Part shown: positions 49,044 to 63,450 of the stretch, piece by piece
How the letters are laid out: each line of letters starts with the position of its first letter
Numbering within the stretch: the stretch's first letter is position 1
From: Carnegiea gigantea
Lineage: Eukaryota; Streptophyta; Magnoliopsida; Caryophyllales; Cactaceae
Reading direction: 5' to 3'
Length of the DNA: 64,000 bases
NCBI GenBank assembly: GCA_029747015.1
Contig: JAKOGI010000007.1
Location: forward strand, 2,190,001-2,254,000
Program-made: the position numbers and the translations under genes
The notes under the pieces: model-generated
Databases searched by the model: none
What the model saw: the letters and a program-made list of their open reading frames with translations, nothing else
Told to the model about the DNA's origin: nothing

Positions 49044-49162
49044 TTTAAGGGGTATTTTTGACATATCACAATGGGTTCTTGTGGACGTTTAATCTATGAA
49101 GTTTGGTACTTTTTGGTTCTTTACTTATCATAAGTTCTTGTTTTAGTTTGCATATATTCCAG

Positions 49163-49703
49163 GAATTTTTGACAATGCCGTTGAGTTTCCTCATTTCCCA
49201 AAGCTAAAGCAACTCGAGTTAGACGCATCTATGAAACCGATCGATGCCTTCTTGTTTTTACCAACCTTACTGATGCATGTCCAGTATTGCATAAATTCAA
49301 AGGTGAGTCATTGTCACTTACTCTCGTCATGCATTATTGTGCTTGTACCAAGTGAATTCTAACTAGTCCCTTGTTATGGCAGCGTAGGATAGCCCAACCA
49401 CCTATGGACTCTTTCAATGCAAGGCCATTAGGAAACTTGAACAGAGCTTCAAGCAAACTTCATCATCATCTTGGTGAGTTTGAGATGGTTGGATTTCAGG
49501 GAGAGATGGTTGGAATTCAGGTGTTTACACCGGACATTGAGCTTGTTGTGTGTCTAGCACGATTTACAGTCTTGCTCGAGAAAGTTATTCTTCATCCAGT
49601 AGAACTAAACTGTTTTGTGCAAAATATACAAGCTAGTAGCAGAGAACGAGCCAAGCTACTAGGCAATCAGCTCCCAGCCAGAGTTCAATTGGAGATTCTT
49701 TGA
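49163..49703 (+). pseudogene. 3' end of F-box/LRR/FBD gene
   Basis: Two exons with canonical junctions, 49163-49302 and 49383-49703. The first encodes FDNAVEFPHFPKLKQLELDA plus a short LRR-like segment. The second carries the FBD domain: LHHHLGEFEMVGFQGEMVG, then LARFTVLLEKVILHP, and the conserved ending RERAKLLGNQLPARVQLEIL before TGA. FBD proteins normally have an N-terminal F-box (SCF adaptor) and LRRs of total length around 400 residues; only the last ~150 are found here. No F-box is visible upstream, where the inverted repeat lies, so this is most likely a truncated gene. Confidence 0.75.
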
Positions 49704-50409
49704 TCATGTCCTATTTATTAAGAAACATACTTGAGAATTAATTCATTTATCTATTTATTGTTATCTTGGTTGTTGTTGTTGTTATCACACTTAGTTATTG
49801 CCTCTTAGATGTGGAGGTAGCCCTCTTTTGGGAAAAGGGGTGCAAATTTATATTGCTCCTATTCCGGGTGCCTTGTTTGGTTCAAAGATGATTTACTTAT
49901 CTCCTCTCTTCTCTAACATGCTTTTTGTCTACTTATTTTTGTAAACCTTGTCAAGGAATGCAAGACATCAAGGGGAATGCAAAATCTTGAGTGTTGCTTG
50001 TTCTCGGCCAGGTTGAAGTGTTGTGAGTTCGATACGAGCATCATATCGGACTGGGCAAATTTTTGAAATTTTTTTTATACATTTTTGATCTGAAATGAAG
50101 GATCAATTGTCCATACCAGCACCCGAGTTCCAAACTATCTAACACAATTACTTGAAGAAAAATAAATGATCGAATTGAACATTCTGTGTTCATTCTCATA
50201 ATCTCTTCAGGTTAACAATGTTTGCCGAGTTTTCACTATGTCAAGTGATGCATAGACCCTCCAAAATAGAGCCCTTTGCTATGGCTGCTATAATTCAATA
50301 ATATAATACTATAATACCAAAGAAACTGACCTATCTACAAGGTGCAGCCAGAAAGTCACAATGAGCATAGAAGGATCACAAAAAAAGGAAGAGATTTTTG
50401 TACAAGTTA

Positions 50410-53013
<2,604 letters not shown>

Positions 53014-53747
53014 GGTTGTACAGATTGAAGTAGAGGAAATGGGAAATTATCAGTTCAGAGGCAGAAGAAAAGAGAATCAAAAGCAGAAAGAAAAATTGGG
53101 ACTGTTTTTCTCATTAAAGGATGCTGGCGGAGGAGTAGATTATGCGTTGGGTGGAGGAGATTGCAGGAGCTAATGCAGTGGCAGCCACGAAGATAAGTCT
53201 ATGAAAAATCTCATTTTGCCTTTTTCATGTTTTTTAGTGTTAAGTACATGGATTGCATGGTTTTTATGTGGCCCCTGATTCTGTAGTGGACGTTCTTGTG
53301 GTCACTGTGGCTTTGAGCTTGAGATTCGCTCTTCAGAAGATACTGTAAGGCTGCAAATTAGAGATCACATACCCTTGATAGAAATGTAAACGCCCAACAT
53401 AACTTTTTACATTGCCATATTCGAATTCGATCCAATCAGCAGTAAAATAATATGACTTGAATCTCAAAGAGAAAAAAATTAAGTTGACTTTGAAGAGAAA
53501 TAATTCTAGTCTAAGTTGGATCAGATTAGGTTTGGAGTGAGGGTCATGTTCAATTCAACTCTTTATCAATATAATTACCTTGGAAATAGAATGGAGATAA
53601 TCGTAGAGAGAAAGAGGGAGAGAGGTGTGACATGTTGTGAGGGAATGAGGTTTAGCTTTTCGTGATAATAATGGACTAGGGCTTCTTATTGAGTAAACTG
53701 GATTAGGGTTTTTATGGTTGTGATATTTAGGACGAAGTTAATTGTGT
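53014..53747. other. FNR upstream region
   Basis: It contains the FNR 5' UTR and promoter. I see no convincing TATA box. Plus-strand open frames at 52958-53173 are the antisense of exon 1 and flank, not genes. Confidence 0.5.
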
Positions 53748-53750
53748 TTA

Positions 53751-54077
53751 GAGCCTGTTCAGTGGGAAGCTCGCCTGGCTCAAGAGCCATGTCGAGCAAG
53801 CGGCCAAGCCGCCTTGCGGCTCGTGAGGCTGGTCGCGAGCCCTGAGCTGGCTTTGGCCATTTTTTCTTGATTTTTTGTTTTTTATTTTTATTATTTTTTT
53901 AAATTTTAAAAAAGAAGTTGTGTTTTAGAGTGGATCCATGGGTATTATTTAATTTGGTGAGCCAAAGTTGTGACCCTTGCATTGGGGAGAGGGAGGATTG
54001 TGAGTTGAAAAGTTAGCTTACAAGCTGATGTTGCAGAGGTGGTGAGTTAAAAAATTGGCTCACCACTGGAAATGATC
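53751..54077. mobile_element. MITE G with TTA target duplication
   Basis: Left end GAGCCTGTTCAGTGGGAAGC; right end, complemented, GATCATTTCCAGTGGTGAGC. TTA lies on both sides (53748-53750 and 54078-54080), as in Harbinger/Tourist elements. The left third is GC-rich (GCTCGxxxxGCC words). Confidence 0.6.
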
Positions 54078-54080
54078 TTA

Positions 54081-54800
54081 TAGTTACTGGGTGCCTCGAT
54101 TAGTGTAGAAGATTTTGGATATATGGTGGATCCTCTTTGGGTCATCAAATTTAGATAATGTTGCTTTCATAAGGTGGTTAATTGATGGACCAAATTATAG
54201 TGAGGCAATTTTTTTTTTTAAGTTTAGATTTGGTGGTAACATGTTTTAATTGAATTGATTAAATACCAGGACTATATAGTTTTCTATTATCGTGTTTTTT
54301 AGCATCCTTTCAATTTTTTTTTTTTAAAAAAATCAACTCAAATGTAGGACTATATATGAATATTTTAATTTTTTATTTCTAATTGTGAGTGGCTATTATA
54401 CTTGTAAATTGTAAATATTTATATGGGGATCACAAGTTCACAACTTGCGCCCCCCCCCCAAAAAAAAAACAAAAAAGGAAAGAAATTAACAATTAGAATG
54501 CGCCACAAGGATCGATAATGTCACAAATCCAAAAACGACAAGCTTGAAGGCCTTAATAAGTGCATAATAAACAGGAGGAGTTAGATCTGATAAAAGGATG
54601 GTGCTTGGCATGCAGACATTGATAAATGAGAACTAATAATGGAAATTCTTTGAATAAAATGACAAATTCACAAATATATCCTTAATATTTAAATCTATCA
54701 CTTTGTAATTTAATGGCTGTTTAGTCTTTTTACCCTTATTAAATAGAGGACTCTTATTTCCAATCTCATTTCTTAAGCTATTCCCATTTTCATACCCCAA
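54081..54800. other. Intergenic, AT-rich
   Basis: Contains homopolymer runs (C then A tract at 54450-54475). No gene or element recognised. Confidence 0.5.
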
Positions 54801-55222
54801 ACATGAAAATTGCGTCAAGCAGTGGCAACGCGGCACATCATTCAACCCCAAGCTTGGTGTTACCTCGAACCCAAAATTCCGGCGTTCCGTCCTCCCCCTA
54901 TGAGATTCAACGTCAGAAGCGTCACGAGCGCGGGGACGAAATCGGTATGACCCACTTCAGAAGCCTAGTCAAATGGTTCCAAGTCCACCATCTAGCCAAC
55001 TTCATCAAAATAGTGATATCTTACGACTTCGCACCGGGCCATATTATGAGGGTCCGAATCTCTGTCCTGCCTCTGAAATCGCTCATGTCGACCAGTTGCA
55101 ACCCATGGTCTCAACTTCATCAACAGCCGAAGGCCACACCAATTCAGACTTATTCTCGGAGGGTGAGAGAGAATGTGCACCCATCATCATCTCAAATGAT
55201 AATGCATAATCACACCCGTTGA

Positions 55223-55860
55223 ATCTTAGTATGGAATGTCTGAAGAAGTTCTTCTGCGAACTTCTTCATCTACTTACTTGACCTTATCCGTGAGCATCAA
55301 CCCATTATGCTCATCCTTTTGGAGGCTCCTACACCTGATGATGTAACAAGACGAGTTAAAGATAGGTTTGGTTTCTCCAGTTTTCATTATGTGGAATCCA
55401 TGGTGCGTAGAGGAGGTACATGGTATTTTTGGAAGAATCCAGCCCAGACTATCGACTTTATTTCTACTGAGCCCTCCTTGTTCCATAGTTTGATTACTTT
55501 GGAGTCTGCTGATCCTGAGGTCTTCTTTCTGTGCTTCATGCACCAAGTTCGTCTTCAGCTCGTTCACAATTCTGGCATCGCCTTGCTCAGGATTCCCCCC
55601 TCCACAGCATCCTTGGATGGTGTTAGGGGATTTGAATACCGTTACCCATGAATCAGAGAAAACTGGAGGTAGGCCTTTTTGTCTGTCGCAATGTCATACT
55701 TTCATGGATTTTGTTAACTCCTGCTCCCTTGTTGACTTGGGTTTCTCTGGAATGATGTACACGTGGGATAATGGTCGCTTAGGTACTGAACGTATATAAG
55801 AAAGACTTGACCGTGTGCTCACAAATCCAAGTTGGTTGCAAATTTATCTGCACACGCAGG
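55223..55860 (+). pseudogene. LINE endonuclease remnant
   Basis: Frame-shifted pieces match the APE-like endonuclease: ILVWNV then a stop, SSSANFFIYLLDLIREHQPI and ILLEAPTPDD, followed by PSWMVLGDLNTVTHESEKTGG (family GDFN..EKxGG) and FMDFVNSCSLVDLGFSGMMY. The Asp-Asn pair of the GDxN motif is retained, but the chain is not open. Confidence 0.8.
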
Positions 55861-56459
55861 TAACCCACTAACCCAAAATATTCTCAGATCATTGTCCTAT
55901 TCTAATTGATATGTGTCCTAACATGCCACGGATTATTCCCGTTTAGAGGAACCATTGCATGGACACGACATCCCGATTTTGAGCATTTTTTCCATTGGTG
56001 TTAGGACCCTCGTAGACCTCTTTTGCAGAATATTAATGTATTTCGAGATCGGGTACCTGGGTGGCATAGACTGGTGTTTGAGAATATTAGCGCTAAGAAA
56101 AAACGCATTCGGGCTAGTTTAGCGGGCATTCAACGAGCTTTGGGTTTTGGGCCTAGCCCTTTTCTTGATAACCTCCAAACCGAACTAGTTTCATTGTATA
56201 ATCATCTGAGTGATATGGAGAAAAGCATCTGCGCTCAGCGTGCCCGTGTTTGTAATTTTGTTTATAAAGATCTTAACACTCGTTACTTCCACATGCTTGT
56301 TAAGATTTGGCATGCTAAGTGATATCCTAACATGCTTAAAAATAATGAGGGTCACTGGGTTCACGGACATTCTGACCTTGCTACCTTGGTCACTACTTAT
56401 TTTGCTCAGTTTTTTGAAACTGTTGGCCACTGTGACTTGGCTGCCCTTAGCCCACACCG

Positions 56460-57529
56460 AGTGCAACCTTTTTTCACCAATAAACCTCAGCTAGATGATC
56501 CATTTAGGATGGATGAGGTACGGCAGGTCTCATTTTCCATGAATTCTTTTAAAGCACCAGGCCCAGATGGTATTCAGGCCCATTTCTTCAAACAAGGCTG
56601 GGATGTTGTCAAGCCTCCTTTGTTAGAGTTTGCTATTGCAAAACCCTGAGACTTTAAGCGAGGTTAATGCTACATTTTTGTCACTCATTCCCAAAAAAGA
56701 AGCTGTTGAGAATGTTAGTGACTTTAGGCCTATTAGTTTATGCAACACTTCTTATAAAATTGTGGCCAAACTGATTGTCAACCGCATTTAGCCTTTTCTT
56801 AATGAGTGCATTAGCCCTAGTCAATTGAGTTTTCTGCTTGGTAGAACGATTATGGATAGTATCATGTTGGTCAAAGAGAGAGCTCATTCCATTGCAATGA
56901 ACCCTAATAAAATCAAACCTATGGCTATAAAAGTTGATCTGTCAATAGCATATGATAGTCTTGAATGGTCTTTTATTGAGGATACCTTAAATTTCTTTGG
57001 ATTCCTCCCTCAAATCAGAAGGCTGATTATGGAATGTATTACCTCCAACACTATGCAAGTGATATGAAATGGGCAGTCAGGACCCAGTTTTCACCCATCT
57101 AGAGGAATTCGCCAGGGTGATCCATTATCCCCATATATTTTTGCTCTATGCATGGAATGTCTGTCAATTTTGATGGAGTCTGAGGTATCTTTGAAACGAT
57201 GGATTCCATTTAAACTTCGTCAATTTCAAGCTTCTTATCTGTTTTATGCGGATGATGTAATTCTGTTTGGTGCAGCTACACTTGATAACCTTGGAACTAT
57301 GGTATCCATTCTGAAGAGATTTGGCAAGGCATCGGGTCTGCATATCAATATTCTAAAGTCACACCTTATTTTTCCTAAAATATTGCATCACCGATTGAGG
57401 CGTGTGTTATCTCATTCGGTGCATATTCCAGCTTCAACTTCATTTGGGAAATATCTTGGAATTCCTCTTGTTACCCATAGGCCTAAAACGAAGGATTATG
57501 AAGAGGTAGTTCATAAACTTAGTAAGTGA
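56460..57529 (+). pseudogene. LINE reverse transcriptase remnant
   Basis: Blocks in order: [79 protein letters not shown] and the catalytic box SYLFYADDVILFG, then FGKYLGIPLVTHRPK. Stops interrupt it, for example after VNRI near 56790 and in MQVI*NG near 57065. The YADD motif is intact although the gene is dead. Confidence 0.9.
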
Positions 57530-57552
57530 TTAGCTGGTTGGCAATCACAGAA

Positions 57553-57706
57553 GGGGAGCCTTGGAGCAACGGTAAGGTTGTCTCCATGTAACCAAGAGGT
57601 CACGGGTTCGAGCTATGGAATCAGCCACTGACAAAGTCAGATTAGGCTGCCTACAATTCACCCCTTGGGGTGTGGCTCTTCCCCATACCGTACGTGAATG
57701 CAAGAT
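57553..57706 (+). mobile_element. Au-like SINE inside the LINE
   Basis: GGGAGCCTTGGAGCAACGG (A box) and GGTCACGGGTTCGAGC (B box) form the tRNA-related head. The body AGATTAGGCTGCCTACAATT and CACCCCTTGGGGTGTGGCTC matches the SINE tail at 25030. It ends around GTGAATGCAAGATGC without the usual CTGCCCTT. Confidence 0.8.
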
Positions 57707-58220
57707 GCAGTCAAGGATCATCTTTCGAATAACTTACGTATTCGAATCGGCAACGGACGAAGCACTTCATTCTGGTATAATAAATGGCTAACAGATGGTG
57801 CTCTTGCTACCCACTTAAGGTCAGATCCTTCTCGGGTTAGTTCTCATTTGCGTGTTAGTTTCTTTATCACTGATGGACAATGGTATGTTATAAAGCTCCT
57901 TCAGTGGGGACAATTGCAATTTCTTCATAGAATAACCCGATGTCCTATCTCATCTGACTCGTCCCAAGAGGATGTTAAGACTTGGAATTCTGGGTTGTAT
58001 GATTCCTTTTCAATCTCTCGAGCTTATGAGGTTATCAATCCACTACCGTCGACTCCTGACCCCATAGCTAAGATCATTTGGAAGTTTAAACTCCCTGCCA
58101 AAATGAAATTTCACGTGTGGCGTTTACATCATGAATCCCTTCCTGTGGCTGCGCGTTTAACTCTATTCATTCCCGCATTATTAGCTAGCTGTGTCATATG
58201 TGGTAATCATATTGTTGAGC

Positions 58221-61001
58221 AAAAATTTAATAAAAATAAATAATACGCACAACACAACTTTTCGACGTATAAAAAATATATATCGGTTTATTTTGAGTAC
58301 GACCCTATTCAAGAGGATAAACCTCCTTAATTACGTCTCCCGTCTCGGAGACCACCTTTTGATTCATATTCGTTCTATTTTATTATTTTCTTTCTTTGTT
58401 CGTTTTATTTTGTATTAATAAGACTTTATACAATTTAGATCGACATGTATATTGTATGCCAAGTCACCCGTTATCCAAAACTTAATTGCATAAGATAGTG
58501 GCCGTATAGGCTCCTTCTAGGAAGGGTACTACACGTACACATTCTTCATATGCAGATTATGGCACGGGGCAATTTTATTTGATTTGGAATTTGGGTTGCA
58601 CTCACTTATGTATTGTGAGTTGCCTACGTACCTCCTTTATAGAGGATCAAATCGGCCGTAGTTCTTTAATTTTATTTGAATTTTATTTCGGTCATGTTAT
58701 AACCATAATTTAATTTTGAGTTTTGATTTTGGACTTTACTATATGTGGACTAATTTATTATCCACAATTCGATTTAATTTTATCATTTGATTTTTTTTTG
58801 TTTTAACTTTTAGTGGCTAAGTGTCTTTCATTATTATTTTTAACCGTTTGCAACGATTTTCTTATTTTTCGACTCACCCCCTTTTTTTAGGTCGGTCATT
58901 TTATTTTGTTTAACTTGCGATTGCACCCGAAATTTATTTACGGGTTTCCTACGTACCCTTAGTGGGATCAAATCGACATAGTTCTCGTATCAAATTTTAT
59001 TTAGGCTTATGTTTTGGAAAGGGGAGAATTTAGTAGACTTGGTTCTATATTTGGCTCGACTGTGGTCCATTCTGCCAAACCTATGACTTGAAAAAGATTC
59101 GATGTTTTGCAAAGTTTGATTTTTTATTTGCTTTGGTTACGTAACGTGTAACAAAGATTTACAGGATTGTAATTTTGGTCCTTTGTGAAAGAGGGGAGTA
59201 TCGTGTTGAGCGCATTTGAAGATTTCGGTTTAGACTGAACTCGAAAAATTTTATATCGAGCTTCCTACGTATCCTTAGTGGAATCAAGTCACCGTAGTTC
59301 TAATTGATGCTAGGCATAATTTTATTTTTCTCCTTTCATGAATTTTGAGTAGGCATTAACACGTAATTTTCGCCTCGTTTGCTGTTCCTTAATGACAAAC
59401 TATATGTGCTTTCCGTCAAATTTAAGATTTATTACAGGAGCTTGTGATTTGCTTTTACCAAGTTTTATTATGTTACGCTTCTTCGGTTTCAGCCCTTTAA
59501 TTTCATCGGGACCATCACCTCTATAACCGTCATCAGAATTCGATGTGCCATCCCATCTATCCATTGCAGAATCACCCGCCTTCTTTTTTTTAATACATTT
59601 GGTGTTGACACCAAATTAATTTTAATAGAAATTGAAAATTCATGTGCCTGTCTCTGATACTTTTCGGCCTTTGCTTCAGTTCTTCTTCTTCATCCAGTTT
59701 TGCTGCTTATATTTCTTTCTTTTTTGACAACCTTAACCTGCTAAGATCAGGTCACTGCTTCCCCCATCAAACTAATTATCATAATCATTTTCTAAATGAT
59801 GATCATGTACATTTTTTTTATTATGCCAACCACCACTTTGCTGGGCTCCAGTTTCGTTCCTGACTTCAGCCATTGATAGGAATTCTGAAGTTCAGAAGTC
59901 TTAACTCCAAGACTTTTGATTTGTCTGATTTTATCTCTGCTTTATTTCCATTAGCAACGTTTTTATCCTCAACTTTATTCCTTTTGTCAAATAAGACATG
60001 TAGTCTTAGCTTTTTTCCCAAAACAGAGCATTTTCTCCCCAAAACAGAGACTTGTGTTGAGGGATTAATTTGCAATTCGACTTTATTTTGTTGGCAACGA
60101 TTTGCTTCTTGAAGGTTAGTTCTTTGTTCTCAGCTTCTTTTAGGGGTGTATCAACACCCAGGATCCGTTGGGATCCGAGCTTATGGATCCGGTAGGATCC
60201 GAGATTCGGTAGAATCCATGATTTTGTGAGTCCATTACGACTCGGGCTTCAACAAAATTTATTTTTTTTGTGATCCGGCAGGATCTGTGAGTTCGTGCTT
60301 CTGGCAAGAACCAAGTTTAGTTTGCGGGTCGACGGAGCATGAGTTCGTGATTGGAGACTGGGAGTTGGGCAGTATTCACGTTATGTTACAGGAGGTGAAG
60401 ACTTCATATTTTGATACCTTCAATCTTCAATACGTTGCAGACGATGATGAGTGTTGCTTTAGTATCTTCTTCACTTCTGCTGGTCTCCTATGTTGTTCGA
60501 GTCGTCTTCTTTGTCTTCCTCTGTGTTGTTTTCTGACTCTCTCTTTTTTTTTTTTCTTGCTCCCAGTAGTTTTACGGCCTTCCCTTTTTTTCTGTCTCCG
60601 CCTCTACTTTGCTTCTCCTCCAGTTTTTATAATGAAGAGGGGACATGCAGTTAAGTGAAGATGGTGGGGGAACGTGGAGTACCCACTACCCATTTTTTTC
60701 TCTGCAACTACCCCCAAATAATTAAAAAAAAAAAAGGGTATTTGACTATCATACAAAATAGAAGTTGTCTTGTTCCGATGATGCTAGAGTAAGCAGAGAT
60801 CACGTGCCATGTTCCTCAATTGTCACTTTGCAATTTTTTTGTACAATTTCTATTTGTATTGAAATTAATTATGCTACCGATAAATAGGATTATATCCAAA
60901 GTTATGGTACCACTATTTTTTAATTCAAAAAATGGACTCATGTTGAATTTATCGATATAATTTTGACTTAAACTTATGCAAAACTATACATTCAACACAT
61001 A
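58221..61001. mobile_element. Unclassified 2.8 kb insertion in the LINE
   Basis: LINE coding runs to HIVE at 58219 and resumes with EDHMHLFRDC at 61004. The edge bases TTGAG (58215-58219) and TGGAG (61002-61006) may be a worn 5-bp duplication. No TIRs or LTRs match. It contains three structured repeats (58590-59300), inverted GGTGT-TG-ACACC at 59589 and GGTGTATCAACACC at 60145, and a GGATCC cluster at 60161-60200. There is no protein domain. It may be a nonautonomous retroelement or several nested pieces. Confidence 0.55.
58590..59300 (+). repeat. Three tandem ~320-bp units with conserved hairpins
   Basis: The box CCTACGTA recurs at 58623, 58948 and 59264. Each copy is preceded by a hairpin (CTCAC/GTGAG, CCCG/CGGG, CTCG/CGAG) and followed by a second hairpin (CCTC/GAGG, CCC/GGG, TCC/GGA), then ATCAARTC and CRTAGTTC. 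Between boxes the units are only loosely similar. Paired bases vary together, suggesting selection on RNA structure. Confidence 0.7.
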
Positions 61002-61003
61002 TG

Positions 61004-61990
61004 GAGGATCATATGCATTTATTTAGGGATTGTTCATTTGCAAGTGCGACTTGGACTAAATTCCTTCCATCTTCTGATACTCCAACTTATGAGCAGTTTT
61101 TGAGTTTGGGTTGGAAGAGCTGGATCAGCTTCAATTTATCTTGAGTAGTTTCATCCACCTGGCCCATCATATTTTCTGTGATTGTGCGGCACAGTTGGTG
61201 TTACCGTAATCGATGTATGTTTGATAACGCATGTTTGCGTACTAATTTAGTCTGGAAAAAAATTATGTGGGATGTTACTGATGTTTCTAAAATGCATGAT
61301 CACTTGTATAGCATGGAGCAACGTATAGTTTCATGGAAACCTTTAATCAAATCTGCTTTCAAAATTAACATTGATGCCTACCAGAGTGAGGACGGAATGT
61401 TTGCAATTGGGTAGCCGTGATTCGGGATACTGAGTCCCAATGGTTTCTGGGGATTACGCGTCGGATTGCCTCACCATGTATGTTGGAAATCCAGCTTAGT
61501 ACACTCAAAGAAGTCCTACTTCACGCTTGGGGGTATCAGTTAGCAGATCTGGAGATCGATCTATGCAAACAGGTTTGAGAGGAGCTACAGGTTGGGCCTT
61601 CACATTGTCGATCTTACTTAAGGAATATTATCTCTGAGATCCTAGAATTACTCAGTAGGACGTGGAAAGTTCATCTTAACTATGCCCAACGACCACTGAA
61701 CTTGGTCACTGCTGTCCTGGCCTATCTGTGTAAGGAGCAACGGGATGTTCTCGTCATCCATGCTGAGCCCCCCCATTCACTTCACACTGCGTTGGAGCTT
61801 GATCAGGAGACTTATAATTATGCCCAACAACTTGAAGACACTCTGCAGGAGCATGGGAATATGGCCACTGCCTAGGGAGGAATATGGCCACTGCCTAGGA
61901 GGCCTATTCTGGGGTTTTTTGGTATCCTACTGGGATCCAACACTCACTTGTATATGTTTGCAGGTTTACGAAATGTGATGGCTATCCACC
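61004..61990 (+). pseudogene. LINE zf-RVT end and RNase H remnant
   Basis: EDHMHLFRDCSFASATW completes the zinc-binding region left at 58219. IVRHSWCYRNRCMFDNACL and AFKINIDAYQSEDGMFAIG mark the linker and start of the RNase H fold (family KxNxDGA). A 22-bp local duplication (GAATATGGCCACTGCC) is at 61857 and 61880. The poly(A) tail ends at 62127. Confidence 0.8.
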
Positions 61991-62141
61991 CTGCTTTGCT
62001 TTGTATAAATGGTTAGTTACTAACTGCTTCAGCAGCCACTGCTCTCCTTTTTGCTTTGTTAGTGGCCTCCCAGTTTGTATGTCAAATTTAAATTAATATA
62101 ATTATCTTTTCTTTCAAAAAAAAAAAACACATGAAAATTGC

Positions 62142-62499
62142 ATTGCCCTGTCTCATATTTGTGTTCTCACTCATATATTAACGCATACTAAACACCCAAT
62201 AAGAGTAAGTAACAAGCTGTGGGCACAATGAAAGATATATCATGTTGAATCGATGCCATTTGTGAATACTGACAGATAAGAAGGGAATAACCCTAATTAG
62301 TGACAATTTCATACTGAATACATTAAATCTCATGTTTGATTTCTCATTTCCCATTGATCATATTATCTTTGTGGCTTATATACCCCCCCAAAAAAAACAT
62401 TTTACAAGCCTCCGAATGGGTTCATCTTTATGAGACCACAGCTTAAAATGCTCAGTGAAAGTCCCTCTTTAGTCGAAGCTTTGGAAAGCTATGTATGAT
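62142..62499. other. Intergenic, nothing recognised
   Basis: AT-rich flank between the LINE and MITE F; no gene. Confidence 0.5.
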
Positions 62500-62502
62500 T
62501 TA

Positions 62503-63218
62503 GAGCCTATTCTTTTCGTGGGTTAATTTCAAATTTTTAACCAATTTTAACGCACTTCAACCTACTTCAACCCACTTCCACTATTTTAACCAAGTTCAAG
62601 TTATCACATAAAAAATATTCAACCCTCTTCAACCCACTTTAACCTACTTCAACATACCTCAATCTTTTTCTTTTTTTTTTTTAAACAATGGTAAAATGAA
62701 GTATAACCAATGTTAGGCGCTTCTTCTCACAAGATTACGTCCAACCACATCCGTTGCAAGAATATCACTAAGCGCTGGGGAGAAGTAGACATTTGAAGAA
62801 ATCGAATTCGTGATAGAGTGACCAAATTTAGATAGCCAGTTAGCCGCCATATTTGCCTCTCGAGAGATGTGTTTGACTTGGAACAGGGTGTCATGTTTAA
62901 CCCATATTTGAATGCATTTGATAATTGTAGCGATCTTCCAGAGAACTTGAATTTTGTCTGCTAGTGCTTGAATCACTGTAGTATTGTCTCCTTCAATCAG
63001 TAGCCTCTTGTATCCTGCTTGTATGGCCGCACTAACTGCATCCTTGAGTGCTCTTGCTTCAGCTACCATGATTGAATGGCGCTTACTAACTCAATCAGTA
63101 TCCTGCTTGTATGGCCGCACTAACTCCGAAGAGACAACCTACCTCAACTTATTTCAACTCACTTCGTCCTTTTACCCACCGCAATTTACCTACCAAAAAA
63201 ATAGATTTTCATAGACCC
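62503..63218. mobile_element. MITE F (GGGCCTGTTC family), split by a LINE
   Basis: It is flanked by TTA on both sides (62500-62502, 63219-63221). Left end GAGCCTATTCTTTTCGTGGG; the right end complemented starts GGGTCTATG. The interior has ACTTCAACCC words, the complement of those in MITEs D and E. A LINE fragment interrupts it at 62663-63139. Confidence 0.75.
62663..63139 (-). mobile_element. 5'-truncated LINE (RNase H end) inside MITE F
   Basis: The minus strand encodes an RNase H C-terminal part, open for 118 codons (63069-62713): AEARALKDAVSAAIQAGYKR, LLIEGDNTTVIQAL and VKHISREANMAANWLSKFGH (family EGDS..., H..RxxNxxAD.LAK). A T-tract at 62671-62682 is its poly(A) on the minus strand. The direct repeat TACCTCAA lies at 62655-62662 and 63140-63147. 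A 27-bp segment (TATCCTGCTTGTATGGCCGC) is duplicated at 63010 and 63098. Confidence 0.8.
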
Positions 63219-63450
63219 TTAGTCATTTCATTTCATGCCTCACGTTGATCATACTATCTTTGTGGCTTAATTAATCGAACCTCTGATATAAAATGATTGA
63301 AATATAACATATGTATACCATTATAATGAAACCATCATGCATGTACAACAGATCAAAACTCAACCAATTTATAACCCATTTAGGGTGGGGAAAAAAACCC
63401 AAAAGATCATAGGTTAAAATTTCGACAAATTGTACATTAATTACCCAAGT

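Larger units (their letters stand above)
54814..62128 (+). mobile_element. L1-type LINE, decayed, with nested insertions
   Basis: A perfect 13-bp direct repeat ACATGAAAATTGC lies at 54801-54813 and 62129-62141, the second copy directly after the poly(A) tail. In order it carries a short ORF1-derived leader, endonuclease (about 55223-55860), reverse transcriptase (about 56500-57530), zf-RVT (58080-58220, resuming at 61002) and RNase H (from about 61340). Many stops and frameshifts are present. It is interrupted by a SINE with a deletion (57553) and by a 2.8 kb insertion (58221). It is inactive. Confidence 0.9.

Noticed and set aside
54803..55222. 139-codon frame at the LINE 5' end as a host gene
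   Set aside because: It starts at the TSD edge and lies wholly inside the LINE; no domain beyond a possible ORF1 relic.
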